This document shows positions 7,146 to 14,875 of a DNA stretch of 17,503 nucleotides, one piece after another. Position 1 is the first letter of the stretch, and every line of letters starts with the position of its first letter. The position numbers and the translations under genes were made by a program. Source of the stretch: 20-14-all-45-10 sp964435965 (GTDB taxonomy: Bacteria > Chloroflexota > Dehalococcoidia > GIF9 > AB-539-J10). Where the stretch lies: the NCBI GenBank assembly GCA_964435965.1, contig CAYTBB010000025.1, forward strand, positions 1 through 17,503. Reading direction: 5' to 3'. The notes beneath the pieces are model-generated. The model saw only the letters and a list, made by a program, of their open reading frames with translations, made no database searches and was not told where the DNA came from.

Positions 7146-8381
7146 ATGAACCTTGCTTCACAAATTGAGCACTATCTACCTCAGCAACTCCTAGAGTTGG
7201 TTAGAAATATTAGCTTGGAGGCTGAGCGCCTGGGGCAAAAGATGTATCTCGTTGGCGGTGTGGTACGAGACTTGCTTCTAGGTTATCCTAATTTCGATCT
7301 AGATTTGGTAATCGAAGGTGATGCCGTAAAGTTAGCCCGGCGGATAGCTGAAATTAGTGACACAAAACTGATCATACATCCTCGCTTTCGCACTGCTAAG
7401 CTTAGCTACAGCAATTTCACTTTAGACATGGCTACTGCGCGAGGTGAAACTTATGCCAGGCCAGGCGCACTACCAACAGTTACCCCAGATTCCCTCAACG
7501 GCGATCTCTTTCGCCGGGATTTCTCCATCAATGCCATGGCTATATCCCTCAACCAAAACAATTACGGAGAATTGGTCGACCCCTATCAGGGTAAAAACGA
7601 TCTAGAGCACCATCTTATCCGCATTCTACACCCAGGGAGTTTCAGCGACGATGCCACTAGAATTTTACGCGCTATCCGCTACGAGCAACGACTAGGATTT
7701 GAGGTCGAACCGCAAACGGCACAGCTGCTTAAACGGGATATTCCTATGTTAAACGCCATAAGTGGTGACCGCATTAGACACGAACTGGAGCTAATACTCA
7801 GGGAGAGATATCCCGAATATGCCATTAAGCGACTTGGCGAGCTAGGAGTACTGCAGAGGATAAATCCGTCTCTCAACTACGATGCCTGGATTGCCAAGAA
7901 ATTCGATAAAGCACGGTCACTTAATAAACCTAGCCAACTACCTTCACTTTACCTATGTCTTCTTGTTTACCCTCTTGATGAAAGGGGAAATGAGCAGTTC
8001 ATCCACCGTCTTAATATCCCCAAAAAATTAACCTGCGCATTGCGTGATACACTTCGCTTGAAGAGTCAACTTCACCTCTTGGACAAGTCTTTCCTGAAAC
8101 ATAGTGAAATTTATTCCTTACTTCATGAGCATGACCTATTAGCTATCCAAACTAACGCTATAGCTTCAGAACCTTCAGTTGTGTGTTCCAATCTCGAGCT
8201 GTTTTTAACTAAATTGAGGCATGTAAAGACTTCCCTCAACGGAGAGGAGGTTAAAAAGCTGGGTATTCCCGCTGGTCCAGAGTTAGGGAAAATCCTCCAA
8301 ATACTACATAAGGCGAAATTGGATGGAGAAGTCAAGACTAAGGCTGAGGAAGAAAAACTAGCCCTATTACTGAAACCATGA
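7146..8381 (+). CDS. cca: CCA tRNA nucleotidyltransferase / poly(A) polymerase family protein
   Basis: This is a class II nucleotidyltransferase that adds CCA, or part of it, to tRNA 3' ends. From the ATG at 7146 it has 411 residues. Motifs are the GG of LVGGVVRD (37-38), the metal-binding DLD (51-53), RRDFSINAMA (123-132) and DDATRILRAIRYEQRLGF (168-185, with the nucleotide-recognition arginines). No C-terminal HD domain is apparent. The frame is open further upstream to a TTG at 7119. I prefer 7146 because family-like sequence begins there, though neither start has a good Shine-Dalgarno. Full CCA-adding, A-adding or CC-adding specificity cannot be decided by eye. It is convergent with ispE. 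Confidence 0.88.
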   Translation: MNLASQIEHYLPQQLLELVRNISLEAERLGQKMYLVGGVVRDLLLGYPNFDLDLVIEGDAVKLARRIAEISDTKLIIHPRFRTAKLSYSNFTLDMATARGETYARPGALPTVTPDSLNGDLFRRDFSINAMAISLNQNNYGELVDPYQGKNDLEHHLIRILHPGSFSDDATRILRAIRYEQRLGFEVEPQTAQLLKRDIPMLNAISGDRIRHELELILRERYPEYAIKRLGELGVLQRINPSLNYDAWIAKKFDKARSLNKPSQLPSLYLCLLVYPLDERGNEQFIHRLNIPKKLTCALRDTLRLKSQLHLLDKSFLKHSEIYSLLHEHDLLAIQTNAIASEPSVVCSNLELFLTKLRHVKTSLNGEEVKKLGIPAGPELGKILQILHKAKLDGEVKTKAEEEKLALLLKP

Positions 8382-8556
8382 GGGCAAGAGGCGGAAGACT
8401 CCCCAACCAAAGTAACAAAACAAGATATACTTAAGGAATCTTCCCCCCAACAAGGTAATAAGACCCTCCACAACGGTATTTTTGACGCTCCGGCAATTAA
8501 TCCTGCAGTGTCAAACGGCAAAACAGGCTGGAAGGAATTGTAACTGAATTAGCTAC

Positions 8557-9408
8557 CTATCCACCTTTGGGGGAGGAACATGCTACATAGCATTCTAGCC
8601 CTTGCTTTCTCAGGCGTAAACACAGCTCATTAGCTTTCCCCTCCTCAGCGACAAAAGTAAAAAGACACGGTCCACAGCCAGCTAGATAAACGCTCGCGGC
8701 TCCAGCTTCCTCAAAGCTCTTCTTATATTTGGCTAAGTTGGGCAGAAAATCAAAAGCCACTTTTTCAAAAACATTGAACATAAGAATTGGGGCAAGCGTT
8801 TTCCCCTGCTTTAAAGATGGCAAGGCAGCCTGAACAAATTGCCCCTTAGTGAAGTGGCTAGCATCCAATCTACTATAGAGTTGCTTTGTTTTATACTGAA
8901 TTTTAGCTAATGGTGGCACTAGTAAAACAAACCAAGTTGGAGGTAAGGATGGCAATGGAGTTACTTTTTCTCCTTTCCCTTCCACTAATGCTGTGCCGCC
9001 ATAAATAAAGAAGGGAACATCTGAACCCAGCTTAGCGGCTAAATGAACTAACTCAGAAACTGGTAGCTTTAGCTCCCAAAGCTTATTGAGAGCCAAAAGG
9101 GTGCTAGCGGCATCGCTGCTGCCCCCACCCAATCCCACTCCCCATGGTATATTCTTGCCAAGCTCAATTCGCCCCCCCTTATTATATTTTGTAGCTTTCC
9201 TAAGAAGCGTGGCAGCCTCCGTTACCAAATTATTGCGCTCCAAGCTTGGCTCACTGCACTTAAAAGAGATTCCCTCAGCTAGCTGAAATCTAAGAGTGTC
9301 ACACAAATTTATTGTCTGAAAAATACTGGAGATTTGGTGATAACCATCATACTTTCCTAGCACTTCCAGAACAAGGTTTATTTTGGCTGGCGCATAAATA
9401 GTCAGCAT
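8557..9408 (-). CDS. ispE: 4-diphosphocytidyl-2-C-methyl-D-erythritol kinase
   Basis: IspE phosphorylates CDP-methylerythritol with ATP in the non-mevalonate pathway to isoprenoid precursors. The 283 residues show the GHMP-kinase plan: Lys9 in APAKINL, the ATP-binding PWGVGLGGGSSDAAS (88-102), the catalytic Asp130 in LGSDVPFF, and the third motif LAGCGPCLF (242-250). The last has Cys245 and Cys248 where the family more often has small or hydroxyl residues (usual pattern S-G-S/T-G-P-T). The ATG at 9408 lies 5 bp after the rsmA stop, so the two genes are clearly one operon, a common pairing. No terminator with a U tract was found beyond its stop. Confidence 0.95.
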   Translation of the reverse strand: MLTIYAPAKINLVLEVLGKYDGYHQISSIFQTINLCDTLRFQLAEGISFKCSEPSLERNNLVTEAATLLRKATKYNKGGRIELGKNIPWGVGLGGGSSDAASTLLALNKLWELKLPVSELVHLAAKLGSDVPFFIYGGTALVEGKGEKVTPLPSLPPTWFVLLVPPLAKIQYKTKQLYSRLDASHFTKGQFVQAALPSLKQGKTLAPILMFNVFEKVAFDFLPNLAKYKKSFEEAGAASVYLAGCGPCLFTFVAEEGKANELCLRLRKQGLECYVACSSPKGG

Positions 9409-9413
9409 AGCGA

Positions 9414-10271
9414 TTATTTCCTAAGGGGGGCAAAAACCTCCCATAGCTCTTTCCACTCTCTCAGATTAAGCGTTTCAGCCCGTCGTCTAGCTTCTATTCC
9501 AGCCCTTCCCAGCAACAAAGCGACCTGGCTGGGCGACATTCCCAGAGCCTGAGCCAAGGAATTGCGGAGCTGTTTGCGGGGTGATCTAAAACCACAGCTA
9601 ACTATATCAAAAAAACTGTCAACATCGCAGACCTCGATAGGCGGTTTGGAGTAAACATCAAGGCGTAAAATAAGAGAATCCACCTTCGGCGGTGGATAGA
9701 AACTTCCCGCTGGCACAAAGGCTATGATAGTCGGTTTACTATAAAATTGAGTGCTAACACTAAGCAGGCTCATCTTCCCAGGATTAGCAGCTATAGCTTC
9801 ACCAACTTCCTTCTGCACCATTACCACCATTAACGAAGGCTTAGCCTGAGCCTCTAAAAAATGACGCAGAATTGGTGAAGTAATATAATAAGGAAGATTA
9901 GCTACTACTTTATAACCTTGTGCTAACTCAGGAGTAGCCAAAAAATCCCCCAAAAGCTGCTGCGGAGCAATCTTGAGAATATCAGCATGGACAATTTTAA
10001 CGTTGGAGAAAGAAACTAAACTTTCCCTTAACATTCTAACCAATTTGAAATCGAGTTCCACAGCAATAACTTTACCTACCACCTCAGCTAGCCTTTTAGT
10101 CAGTATGCCCAAGCCTGGCCCTACCTCAACTACAATGTCCTTACAGCTAAGTTCAGCGGCAGATAGAATACACTCCAATATATCTTCATCAACAAGGAAA
10201 TGCTGCCCCAATCTTTTTTTGGCCTTAAGGCCAAACTGCTGAAGCAAGGCTTTAACTGGAGGTGCTTCCAT
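9414..10271 (-). CDS. rsmA: 16S rRNA (adenine-N6)-dimethyltransferase
   Basis: RsmA (KsgA) dimethylates two adjacent adenines of the 3'-terminal hairpin of 16S rRNA using SAM, late in 30S assembly. The 285 residues contain KKRLGQHFLVD (18-28), the SAM-binding VVEVGPGLG (47-55), acidic residue Glu72 (AVELD), Asp97 (HADIL), and the catalytic NLPYYITSP (125-133). They also carry the C-terminal FYPPPKVDS and the FRSPRKQLRNSL helix. Length and motifs are those of an intact enzyme. The ATG at 10271 may be very close to the transcript start (about 7 nt) if the promoter at 10285-10313 is used. It heads the rsmA-ispE operon. Confidence 0.96.
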   Translation of the reverse strand: MEAPPVKALLQQFGLKAKKRLGQHFLVDEDILECILSAAELSCKDIVVEVGPGLGILTKRLAEVVGKVIAVELDFKLVRMLRESLVSFSNVKIVHADILKIAPQQLLGDFLATPELAQGYKVVANLPYYITSPILRHFLEAQAKPSLMVVMVQKEVGEAIAANPGKMSLLSVSTQFYSKPTIIAFVPAGSFYPPPKVDSLILRLDVYSKPPIEVCDVDSFFDIVSCGFRSPRKQLRNSLAQALGMSPSQVALLLGRAGIEARRRAETLNLREWKELWEVFAPLRK

Positions 10272-10284
10272 AACCTAATTGGAA

Positions 10285-10313
10285 ATATTAGCGGTAAAAA
10301 CTAGCTATATCAA
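10285..10313 (-). promoter_or_regulatory. Candidate sigma70 promoter of rsmA-ispE
   Basis: On the minus strand TTGATA (10313-10308) and TAATAT (10290-10285) are separated by exactly 17 bp. The predicted transcript starts near 10278, only about 7 nt before the rsmA ATG, so translation would have almost no leader. Confidence 0.45.
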
Positions 10314-10362
10314 CTCTGAAAGCATATAATTAGCTGTCGGGTAGATTGTGGAATAATGCTCA

Positions 10363-11760
10363 ATGGCTAAGAAATACGCTGTTGTTATAGTCGGTGGCGG
10401 TCCGGCAGGTATCTTTGCTAGTTTAGAGCTAGCTGATGCCGGCATTGATGTTTTGCTTCTAGACAAAGGGAGAGAAATCGATGCTCGTAGTTGCCCAATT
10501 CAAAAGGGAAACGACCACTGCATACTTTGCTCACCTTGCCATCTAGTAAGTGGTTTCGGAGGTGCTGGAGCTTTTAGCGATGGCAAGCTAACTTTGTCTA
10601 CTGAGGTGGGCGGCCGACTCAAAGAGCTAATTGGCCCTGACCAAGCCAAAATGCTTGTTGATTACATTGATACCTTTTATCTCAAATTTGGCGCTCAGCA
10701 AAAAGTCTATGGAATAGGAGAAAAGGTAGCTGAGCTGGAGCACCAAGCTACCTTAGCCGGGCTCAGACTAATCCCGGTCAAATTACGCCATCTAGGGACA
10801 GAGCGCTGCCGCCAGATATTAAAGGCTATGCAGAGGCACCTATCATCTAAAATAGACATAAAGCTAAGAACAGAGGTTAAGAGCATCGTAGTTGAAAATG
10901 GCACAGTCAAAGCTATTGAACTAGCTAATGGTGAAAGATTGAGTTGCTCCTACCTAATATTGGCTCCGGGAAGAGAAGGATCAGAGTGGCTAACTAACGA
11001 AGCTAAAAGGCTTAAGCTCAGCCTCAACTCTAACCCCATCGATGTTGGTTGCAGAATCGAAGTACCATCAGCAATCATGCAAGCACTAACTTCAGTATTA
11101 TATGAATCAAAACTCGAGTTCTATTCCAAGACTTTTGATGACCGGGTCAGGACATTCTGTATGTGCCCAGGTGGTGAGGTAATTATGGAATCCACCGGAG
11201 GCTCTGACCCAGTAGTTACAGTCAATGGGGTTGGCTATGCCAAGCATAGAACAAAGAATACTAATTTCGCCGTTTTGGTAAGCACAACTTTCACCGAGCC
11301 CTTCCATGAACCCATCGCCTATGGTAAATATCTAGCGCGGTTAACCAATCTCATTAGTGGCGGTGTCCTAGTGCAACGGCTGGGGGATTTAATGGATGGC
11401 CGCCGTTCCACAGAAGCTCGCCTCAAACACAGCCTTGTAGAGCCAAGCTTAAAGGCGGCAACTCCAGGGGATTTAAGCTTCGCTCTCCCCTACCGTTATC
11501 TCAAAAGTATAGTCGAGATGCTCCAAGCTATGGATAAATTAGCTCCGGGAGTCGCTTCTCCTCACACTTTGCTTTACGGAACAGAGGTTAAGTTTTATTC
11601 CAGTCAACTGGAGTTGACCCCGTGCTTGGAAACTGAGATTAGTAATATGTTCGCTGCTGGCGATGGTGCCGGTATAAGCCGAGGCTTAGTCCAAGCCTCA
11701 GCTTCAGGGGTAGTAGCAGCTAGAGAAATATTAAAGCGGCTGGGTAAAAACTTATCCTGA
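10363..11760 (+). CDS. FAD-dependent dehydrogenase (COG2509-like flavoprotein)
   Basis: This 465-residue flavoprotein starts with a dinucleotide-binding motif VIVGGGPAG (8-16) and ends with MFAAGDGAGISRGLVQASASG, the second FAD contact. The middle has the family-type GFGGAGAFSDGKLTL (64-78), preceded by four cysteines at 44, 53, 56 and 59 (C-x8-C-x2-C-x2-C). I recall that cysteine pattern as conserved in COG2509 relatives and suspect a metal or Fe-S site; this is unproven. The substrate is unknown, and relatives are annotated only as FAD-dependent dehydrogenases. The ATG at 10363 has no clear Shine-Dalgarno. A TATAAT at 10325-10330 could be its -10 box, but no matching -35 was seen. It is divergent from rsmA, and repeat copy B begins 13 bp after its stop. 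Confidence 0.85.
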   Translation: MAKKYAVVIVGGGPAGIFASLELADAGIDVLLLDKGREIDARSCPIQKGNDHCILCSPCHLVSGFGGAGAFSDGKLTLSTEVGGRLKELIGPDQAKMLVDYIDTFYLKFGAQQKVYGIGEKVAELEHQATLAGLRLIPVKLRHLGTERCRQILKAMQRHLSSKIDIKLRTEVKSIVVENGTVKAIELANGERLSCSYLILAPGREGSEWLTNEAKRLKLSLNSNPIDVGCRIEVPSAIMQALTSVLYESKLEFYSKTFDDRVRTFCMCPGGEVIMESTGGSDPVVTVNGVGYAKHRTKNTNFAVLVSTTFTEPFHEPIAYGKYLARLTNLISGGVLVQRLGDLMDGRRSTEARLKHSLVEPSLKAATPGDLSFALPYRYLKSIVEMLQAMDKLAPGVASPHTLLYGTEVKFYSSQLELTPCLETEISNMFAAGDGAGISRGLVQASASGVVAAREILKRLGKNLS

Positions 11761-11773
11761 ACCTTTCGCTTTC

Positions 11774-11856
11774 TGTCATTCTGAGGAGTGGAGCGACGAA
11801 GAATCTGGAACGAAGTAAAGGGGAAGAATCTCGCTCAGGGTAAACTCCGTGAAGGG
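11774..11856 (+). repeat. Interspersed repeat copy B, overlapping the DUF429 gene start
   Basis: It begins with TGTCATTCTGAG (11774-11785), followed by GAAGAATCT at 11798-11806 and GAAGAATCTC at 11823-11832. It then has CTCAGGGTAAACTCCGTGAAG, cognate to the CTCAGGATAAACTCCGCGAAG stretch of copy C. It sits between the flavoprotein stop and the first codons of the DUF429 gene. Confidence 0.75.
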
Positions 11857-12487
11857 TCTCACAGTCTTTGGCATCGATTTAACTTCAACTGAAAACAAAC
11901 CTACTGCCTGTTTAGGTTTAGATGACAAGCTACAAGTCGTTTACCTCGGCTTATTAGCTAGGGATAGCGATATTATTGACATCATAAATTTCTACTCTCC
12001 GAAGATAACAGCCATTGATGCTCCTTTGAGTCTGCCATTGGGGCTGTGTTGCCTTGAAGAGAGCTGTAGCTGCCAACCACAGTCAAAGAGGAAAAACAGG
12101 CAGTGCGACCAAGAATTGAGGAAAGGGGGTATTTCCTGTTATCCCACGACAAAAAAGACTTTTATTAAACCTTTAATTTATCGCGGCATCGACCTTAAAA
12201 ATAAGCTCTGCCAGATGGGATTTAAGGTTATCGAAGTTTATCCCTATGCCAGCAAAGTTCGTTTGTTTGGCAAACCCGTGCCAAGAAAAAATACACCCCG
12301 AGGAATAGCCCTCTTCAAGGAAGAGCTAAAAAAACTTTTGCCAGCTCTCAATCCACACTTGGATATTTTCAATCATGACCTCTGCGATGCCGCTATAGCA
12401 GCTTACACCGCTTTCCTCTATTGCCGAAATATGGTGGCTGTTGTCGGCAATGAGGAAGAAGGATTAATTTTTATCCCACTCGAGTAA
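11849..12487 (+). CDS. DUF429 domain protein (predicted RNase H-fold)
   Basis: The 212 residues fit the DUF429 family, predicted to have an RNase H-like fold and of unknown function. Acidic residues sit at the expected places: Asp10 in FGIDLTST, Asp57 in AIDAPLSLP, Glu129 in IEVYPYAS, and Asp177 and Asp180 in NHDLCDAAIAAYTA. The C-terminus ends EGLIFIP. Between Asp57 and the YPT element there is a cysteine-rich stretch (Cys67, 68, 73, 75, 86, 97) that could bind a metal. The start is a GTG at 11849. It lies inside repeat copy B, which also supplies an AGGG at 11837-11840 eight bases upstream. No alternative ATG/GTG/TTG exists before the conserved Asp10, so repeat-derived DNA probably provides the initiation region. 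Confidence 0.8.
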   Translation: MKGLTVFGIDLTSTENKPTACLGLDDKLQVVYLGLLARDSDIIDIINFYSPKITAIDAPLSLPLGLCCLEESCSCQPQSKRKNRQCDQELRKGGISCYPTTKKTFIKPLIYRGIDLKNKLCQMGFKVIEVYPYASKVRLFGKPVPRKNTPRGIALFKEELKKLLPALNPHLDIFNHDLCDAAIAAYTAFLYCRNMVAVVGNEEEGLIFIPLE

Positions 12488-12539
12488 CTGAGTCACCACT
12501 GAACCCAAGCTAGAACATTAACAAGCTAGAAGAATTACC

Positions 12540-12568
12540 TTGACCTCCAGTCCTTCCCTTGCTAAACT
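12540..12568 (+). promoter_or_regulatory. Candidate sigma70 promoter of cobO and the FBP aldolase/phosphatase gene
   Basis: TTGACC (12540-12545) and TAAACT (12563-12568) are 17 bp apart. The expected transcript start, about 7 nt beyond the -10 box, falls on or next to the GTG at 12575, suggesting a leaderless mRNA. No cobalamin riboswitch-like structure fits in the 87 bp upstream of the gene. Confidence 0.5.
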
Positions 12569-12574
12569 AAGTAG

Positions 12575-13135
12575 GTGTTATCAGGCAATCTAACTGGCAA
12601 CTCTCAAGCATCCCCTGACAGGGGTTTGGTGGAAGTTTTCACCAATGATGGCAAAGGAAAAACATCAACTGCTTTAGGAGTAGTGCTTAGGCCTTCAGGA
12701 CATGACTCAAAAATCTTCACTGTGTTCTTCATGAAAGGCAGCTTCCCTTACGGAGAACAGAAGGCTTTATCGCAATTGCCAAATGTCCCTTTTGCTAGAT
12801 TTGGACAGGAGACCTTTGTTGCTCCAGGCAATGTAACTGAGGCTGATAAAGAGGAGGCAAAAAAGGCTCTAGATGCAGCTAGGAAAGCGCTTCTTAGCGA
12901 AGATTACGATATAGTAATCCTTGATGAAATCAATGTATCTGTAGCCTGGAAGCTTATTGACATCAATGAGGTAATAAAGCTAATACAGGAAAAACCTGAA
13001 GGGGTAGAGCTCATCCTCACCGGGCGCTATGCCGATGAAAAGCTCGTTGACCTAACTGCCTTGGTCACTGATATGACCAAGGGAAAGCATCCCTACGACA
13101 AGGGGATATTAGCCCGTAAGGGCATTGACTATTAA
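12575..13135 (+). CDS. cobO: Cob(I)yrinic acid a,c-diamide adenosyltransferase
   Basis: CobO/BtuR enzymes attach the adenosyl group of ATP to cob(I)alamin or its precursors, giving the coenzyme form of B12. The 186-residue frame has the P-loop NDGKGKTS (24-31; the usual form is GNGKGKT), a Walker-B-like VILDEINV (114-121), LTGRYADE (148-155), and the family tail KHPYDKGILARKGIDY. The Pro in LRPSGH (38-43), where relatives usually have Ala, is unusual. The start is uncertain: GTG 12575 gives about 16 extra residues before the conserved RGLVEVF and has no Shine-Dalgarno, but it coincides with the predicted transcript start. The FBP aldolase/phosphatase gene follows 15 bp later, so the two are probably cotranscribed. 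Confidence 0.9.
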   Translation: MLSGNLTGNSQASPDRGLVEVFTNDGKGKTSTALGVVLRPSGHDSKIFTVFFMKGSFPYGEQKALSQLPNVPFARFGQETFVAPGNVTEADKEEAKKALDAARKALLSEDYDIVILDEINVSVAWKLIDINEVIKLIQEKPEGVELILTGRYADEKLVDLTALVTDMTKGKHPYDKGILARKGIDY

Positions 13136-13150
13136 ATAAAGGAGGGTATG

Positions 13151-14245
13151 ATGGATATAACTTTAAGCGCTATTAAAGCAGATGTTGGTGGCTATGTGGG
13201 ACACTCCAGCTCCCATCCAGATGTAATACAAAGGGCTAAGGAAAGCCTAGAGCGTGCTAAAGGACAAGGATCGCTCCTTGACTGTTATGTTACAGTCTGT
13301 GGCGATGACCTTCAGTTAATAATGACCCACCAGCAAGGTGAAGATAGTGAACAAATCCACAAATTAGCCTGGGATACATTCGTAGAATGCACTGACGTAG
13401 CTAGGAGTCTGAAGCTGCATGGCGCAGGACAAGACCTTTTAGCTGATGCTTTCGCCGGCAATGTCAGAGGAATGGGGCCTGGCGTGGCTGAGATGCAATT
13501 CACTGAGCGTCCAGCTGAAACCATAATTATATTCATGGCGGATAAGACAGCCTCTGGCGCCTGGAATTTGCCATTATATAAAATCTTCGCTGACCCTTTT
13601 AACACCATCGGATTAGTAATCGCCTCCAATATGCATTCTGGCTTCACTTTTGAAGTCCACGATGTTCGAGAATCCAAAAAAATCATCTTTAATACCCCTG
13701 AGGAAATCTATGACCTGCTTGGTTTCCTGGGTTCGCCAAGCCGTTATGCTCTTAAAGCAGTGCGGCACAAAGAGAGTGGGGAAATTGCAGCCTCTTCTTC
13801 CACCCAACGCTTAGCCTTGATCGCCGGCAGATACGTAGGTAAGGATGACCCTGTGTGTATTGTCAGGTCCCAGGATAAGTTTCCCGCTGTAGGTGAGGTG
13901 CTTGAGCCTTTTGCCTCACCCAATATAGTGAAAGGTTGGATGAGGGGTTCCCACCATGGTCCCCTAGTACCTGTTTCCTTCCATGAATCTAGAGCTATTC
14001 GTTTCGATGGTCCACCAAGAGCTATAGCTGCTGGTTTTCAACTTGCAAATGGCAAGCTTATCGGCCCTAACGACCTCTTCGATGACCCATCCTTTGATTT
14101 AGCTCGTCAGCAAGCATTTGCCATGGCTGACTACCTGCGTCGTATGGGGCCGTTCGAGCCACATCGCCTGCCACTAGAGGAAATGGAATATACTACCATG
14201 CCTGAGGTGAGCAAAAAATTAGCTTCCAGATTCCAGGACATCTAA
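13151..14245 (+). CDS. fbp: Fructose-1,6-bisphosphate aldolase/phosphatase (archaeal-type, bifunctional)
   Basis: This enzyme condenses DHAP and glyceraldehyde-3-phosphate to FBP and dephosphorylates it to fructose-6-phosphate, making gluconeogenesis one-directional. It is known from archaea and deep-branching bacteria. Counting from the ATG at 13151 (364 residues), metal ligands Asp11, His18, Asp52 and Asp53 are present, as are Tyr229 and the Schiff-base Lys232 followed by Asp233-Asp234 (RYVGKDD). These positions agree with the characterised archaeal enzymes as I remember them, which supports this start over the ATG one codon earlier (13148). GGAGG at 13141-13145 lies 5 nt upstream. Other signatures are LHGAGQDLLADAF, FMADKTASGAWN and GSHHGPLVPVS. 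All key residues look intact. Confidence 0.95.
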   Translation: MDITLSAIKADVGGYVGHSSSHPDVIQRAKESLERAKGQGSLLDCYVTVCGDDLQLIMTHQQGEDSEQIHKLAWDTFVECTDVARSLKLHGAGQDLLADAFAGNVRGMGPGVAEMQFTERPAETIIIFMADKTASGAWNLPLYKIFADPFNTIGLVIASNMHSGFTFEVHDVRESKKIIFNTPEEIYDLLGFLGSPSRYALKAVRHKESGEIAASSSTQRLALIAGRYVGKDDPVCIVRSQDKFPAVGEVLEPFASPNIVKGWMRGSHHGPLVPVSFHESRAIRFDGPPRAIAAGFQLANGKLIGPNDLFDDPSFDLARQQAFAMADYLRRMGPFEPHRLPLEEMEYTTMPEVSKKLASRFQDI

Positions 14246-14255
14246 CCACAATAAA

Positions 14256-14864
14256 ATGCCTAAGCTCCTTCTAGCTAGCACCAACCCGGGGAAAATTAAG
14301 GAATATCGCTTTCTCCTTGGTAACCTTGGCTATCAAACAACCACACTTGCTGAGCAAGGAATAAGCAAATTTGCCATTGAGTCGGGAAATAGCTATGAAC
14401 AAAATGCTCAATTGAAAGCCGCCGCTTACGCTAAATTAAGCCAACTTATTACCCTTGCCGATGACTCAGGGCTTGAGGTGGATGCCTTAAGCGGCGAGCC
14501 AGGAATCCATTCAGCTCGCTTCGTCGGCAAGGATGCCTCAGATACAGATAGGGTAAAAGCTCTCCTAGCTAGACTTGACGGCGTTCCTTGGAAAAAAAGA
14601 AATGCTCACTTCAAATGCGTTATCGTCATAGCTACACCAAAAGGCCAACTATGGGTAATGCATGGCGAGTGTCATGGCATGATTGCCTTTGAAGCCAAAG
14701 GAGAAAATGGCTTCGGCTATGACCCCATTTTTTATCTCCCAGAGATGGGCAAAACCATGGCTGAACTCCCCCCGGAGGCAAAAAACCAAATCAGCCACCG
14801 AGGTCAGGCTAGCCAGAAGGCAAGACAAATATTAATGCGACTTCAGGCCCAATTGAGCGTTTAG
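14256..14864 (+). CDS. rdgB: XTP/dITP pyrophosphatase (HAM1/RdgB family)
   Basis: RdgB hydrolyses non-canonical purine triphosphates (dITP, XTP) to monophosphates, keeping them out of nucleic acids. The 202 residues carry LLASTNPGKIKEY (5-17), the LADDSGLEVDAL block (67-78, with catalytic Asp70), GEPGIHSARF (80-89), GENGFGYDPIF (149-159) and NQISHRGQA (177-185), all in standard order and length. The ATG at 14256 follows the FBP aldolase/phosphatase stop by 10 bp, so it may be the last gene of the cobO operon. No strong Shine-Dalgarno is visible. Repeat copy C begins 11 bp after the stop and may act as the transcript end. Confidence 0.95.
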   Translation: MPKLLLASTNPGKIKEYRFLLGNLGYQTTTLAEQGISKFAIESGNSYEQNAQLKAAAYAKLSQLITLADDSGLEVDALSGEPGIHSARFVGKDASDTDRVKALLARLDGVPWKKRNAHFKCVIVIATPKGQLWVMHGECHGMIAFEAKGENGFGYDPIFYLPEMGKTMAELPPEAKNQISHRGQASQKARQILMRLQAQLSV

Positions 14865-14875
14865 CGGCCCTCACC

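Noticed and set aside
8393..8444. Imperfect inverted repeat GGAAGACTCC / GGAATCTTCC between the convergent Cca-family and ispE genes
   Set aside because: The arms are about 32 bp apart, contain a mismatch and lack a T tract on either strand, so a terminator call is not supported.
12488..12574. Searched for a cobalamin riboswitch upstream of cobO
   Set aside because: The gap is only 87 bp, much of it a promoter, and no B12-box-like sequence is apparent.
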